Shown piece by piece: positions 63,913 through 64,000 of a stretch of 64,000 nt of DNA; position 1 is the stretch's first letter, and the number at the start of each line of letters is the position of its first letter. Below the pieces are notes generated by a model, which did not search any database, was not told the origin of the DNA, and saw only the letters and a list, made by a program, of their open reading frames with translations. Source of the DNA: Bedellia somnulentella (taxonomy: Eukaryota > Arthropoda > Insecta > Lepidoptera > Bedelliidae); the NCBI GenBank assembly GCA_963576735.1, contig OY755172.1, positions 4,030,001-4,094,000 of the forward strand, written 5' to 3'. Position numbers and translations under genes: made by a program.

Positions 63913-64000
63913 ACGACGTGATAGCTCAATGGGTAGAACACCGGTTAACGTGCAAGCGACTAGTGTTCAAATCCCGGGTCGGACCTACCAATTTGTCTTT
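63913..64000 (+). mobile_element. SINE-B head, cut by window end
   Basis: GACGACGTGATAGCTCAATG (A box) and GTGTTCAAATCCCGGGTCGG (B box); continues past the window. Confidence 0.9.

Noticed and set aside
1..64000. CRISPR array, bacterial operons or integrated virus
   Set aside because: No spaced direct repeats of CRISPR type, no prokaryotic genes, and no viral structural or replication genes were seen; repeats are interspersed eukaryotic retroelements and DNA transposons.

Overview
The window looks like AT-rich insect nuclear DNA, most likely from a moth or butterfly. It has short exons with GT-AG introns and large introns packed with interspersed repeats. The only host protein genes I can support are three secreted chitin-binding proteins of the obstructor/CPAP3 type (cuticular proteins analogous to peritrophins). 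Each has a signal peptide followed by three six-cysteine CBM14 (peritrophin-A) domains. No bacterial features, rRNA or canonical tRNA gene were seen.

Layout. 1-11200 is intergenic and repeat-rich, including a 4.1 kb transposon-like unit (4803-8892) with nested insertions. Gene 1 (+, 11201-26981, 7 coding exons, 238 aa) resembles obstructor-A/CPAP3-A. 26982-31497 is an intergenic stretch of retroelements. Gene 2 (+, 31543-47803, 5 coding exons, 227 aa) is a second CPAP3 protein with an Inr+DPE core promoter; a dead mariner transposon sits in its last intron. 47804-53421 lies between convergent genes. Gene 3 (-, 61461-53422, 6 coding exons, 291 aa) resembles obstructor-B/CPAP3-B. 61576-64000 is upstream intergenic DNA. 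In all three genes the exons splice in frame from ATG to stop. Several introns fall at the same places and phases relative to the chitin-binding domains, so the trio looks like an ancient tandem duplication. The products are inferred to be secreted by epidermal or tracheal cells and to organise chitin in the cuticle.

Repeats fill most of the rest. I use local names. SINE-A: about 250 bp, about 37 copies or fragments, begins GCTGTGTAGTGTCGGC and ends GTGAGTATATGTATGTATG. LINE-C: 5'-truncated RTE-like LINE, about 24 fragments, with the same 3' tail as SINE-A. SINE-B: about 370 bp tRNA-derived SINE with A and B boxes, about 13 copies. Element D: about 320 bp element carrying a tRNA-like module near one end, 5 copies, several rearranged. 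LINE-E: jockey/CR1-like LINE abutting exon 2 of gene 1. LINE-F: another LINE, two 3' fragments. Also present are a mariner, two Helitron-like elements, a THAP-domain transposon remnant and a small MITE. Target-site duplications (TSDs) seen by eye show that SINE-A, LINE-C, element D and the 4.1 kb unit each arrived by transposition.

The most interesting points are: (a) a LINE reading frame that runs through a splice acceptor, in frame, into a chitin-binding exon; (b) the shared 3' end of SINE-A and LINE-C, which suggests a parasite-host retroelement pair; (c) a THAP-encoding unit with inverted repeats nested in an 8-bp-TSD transposon; and (d) rearranged copies of element D.
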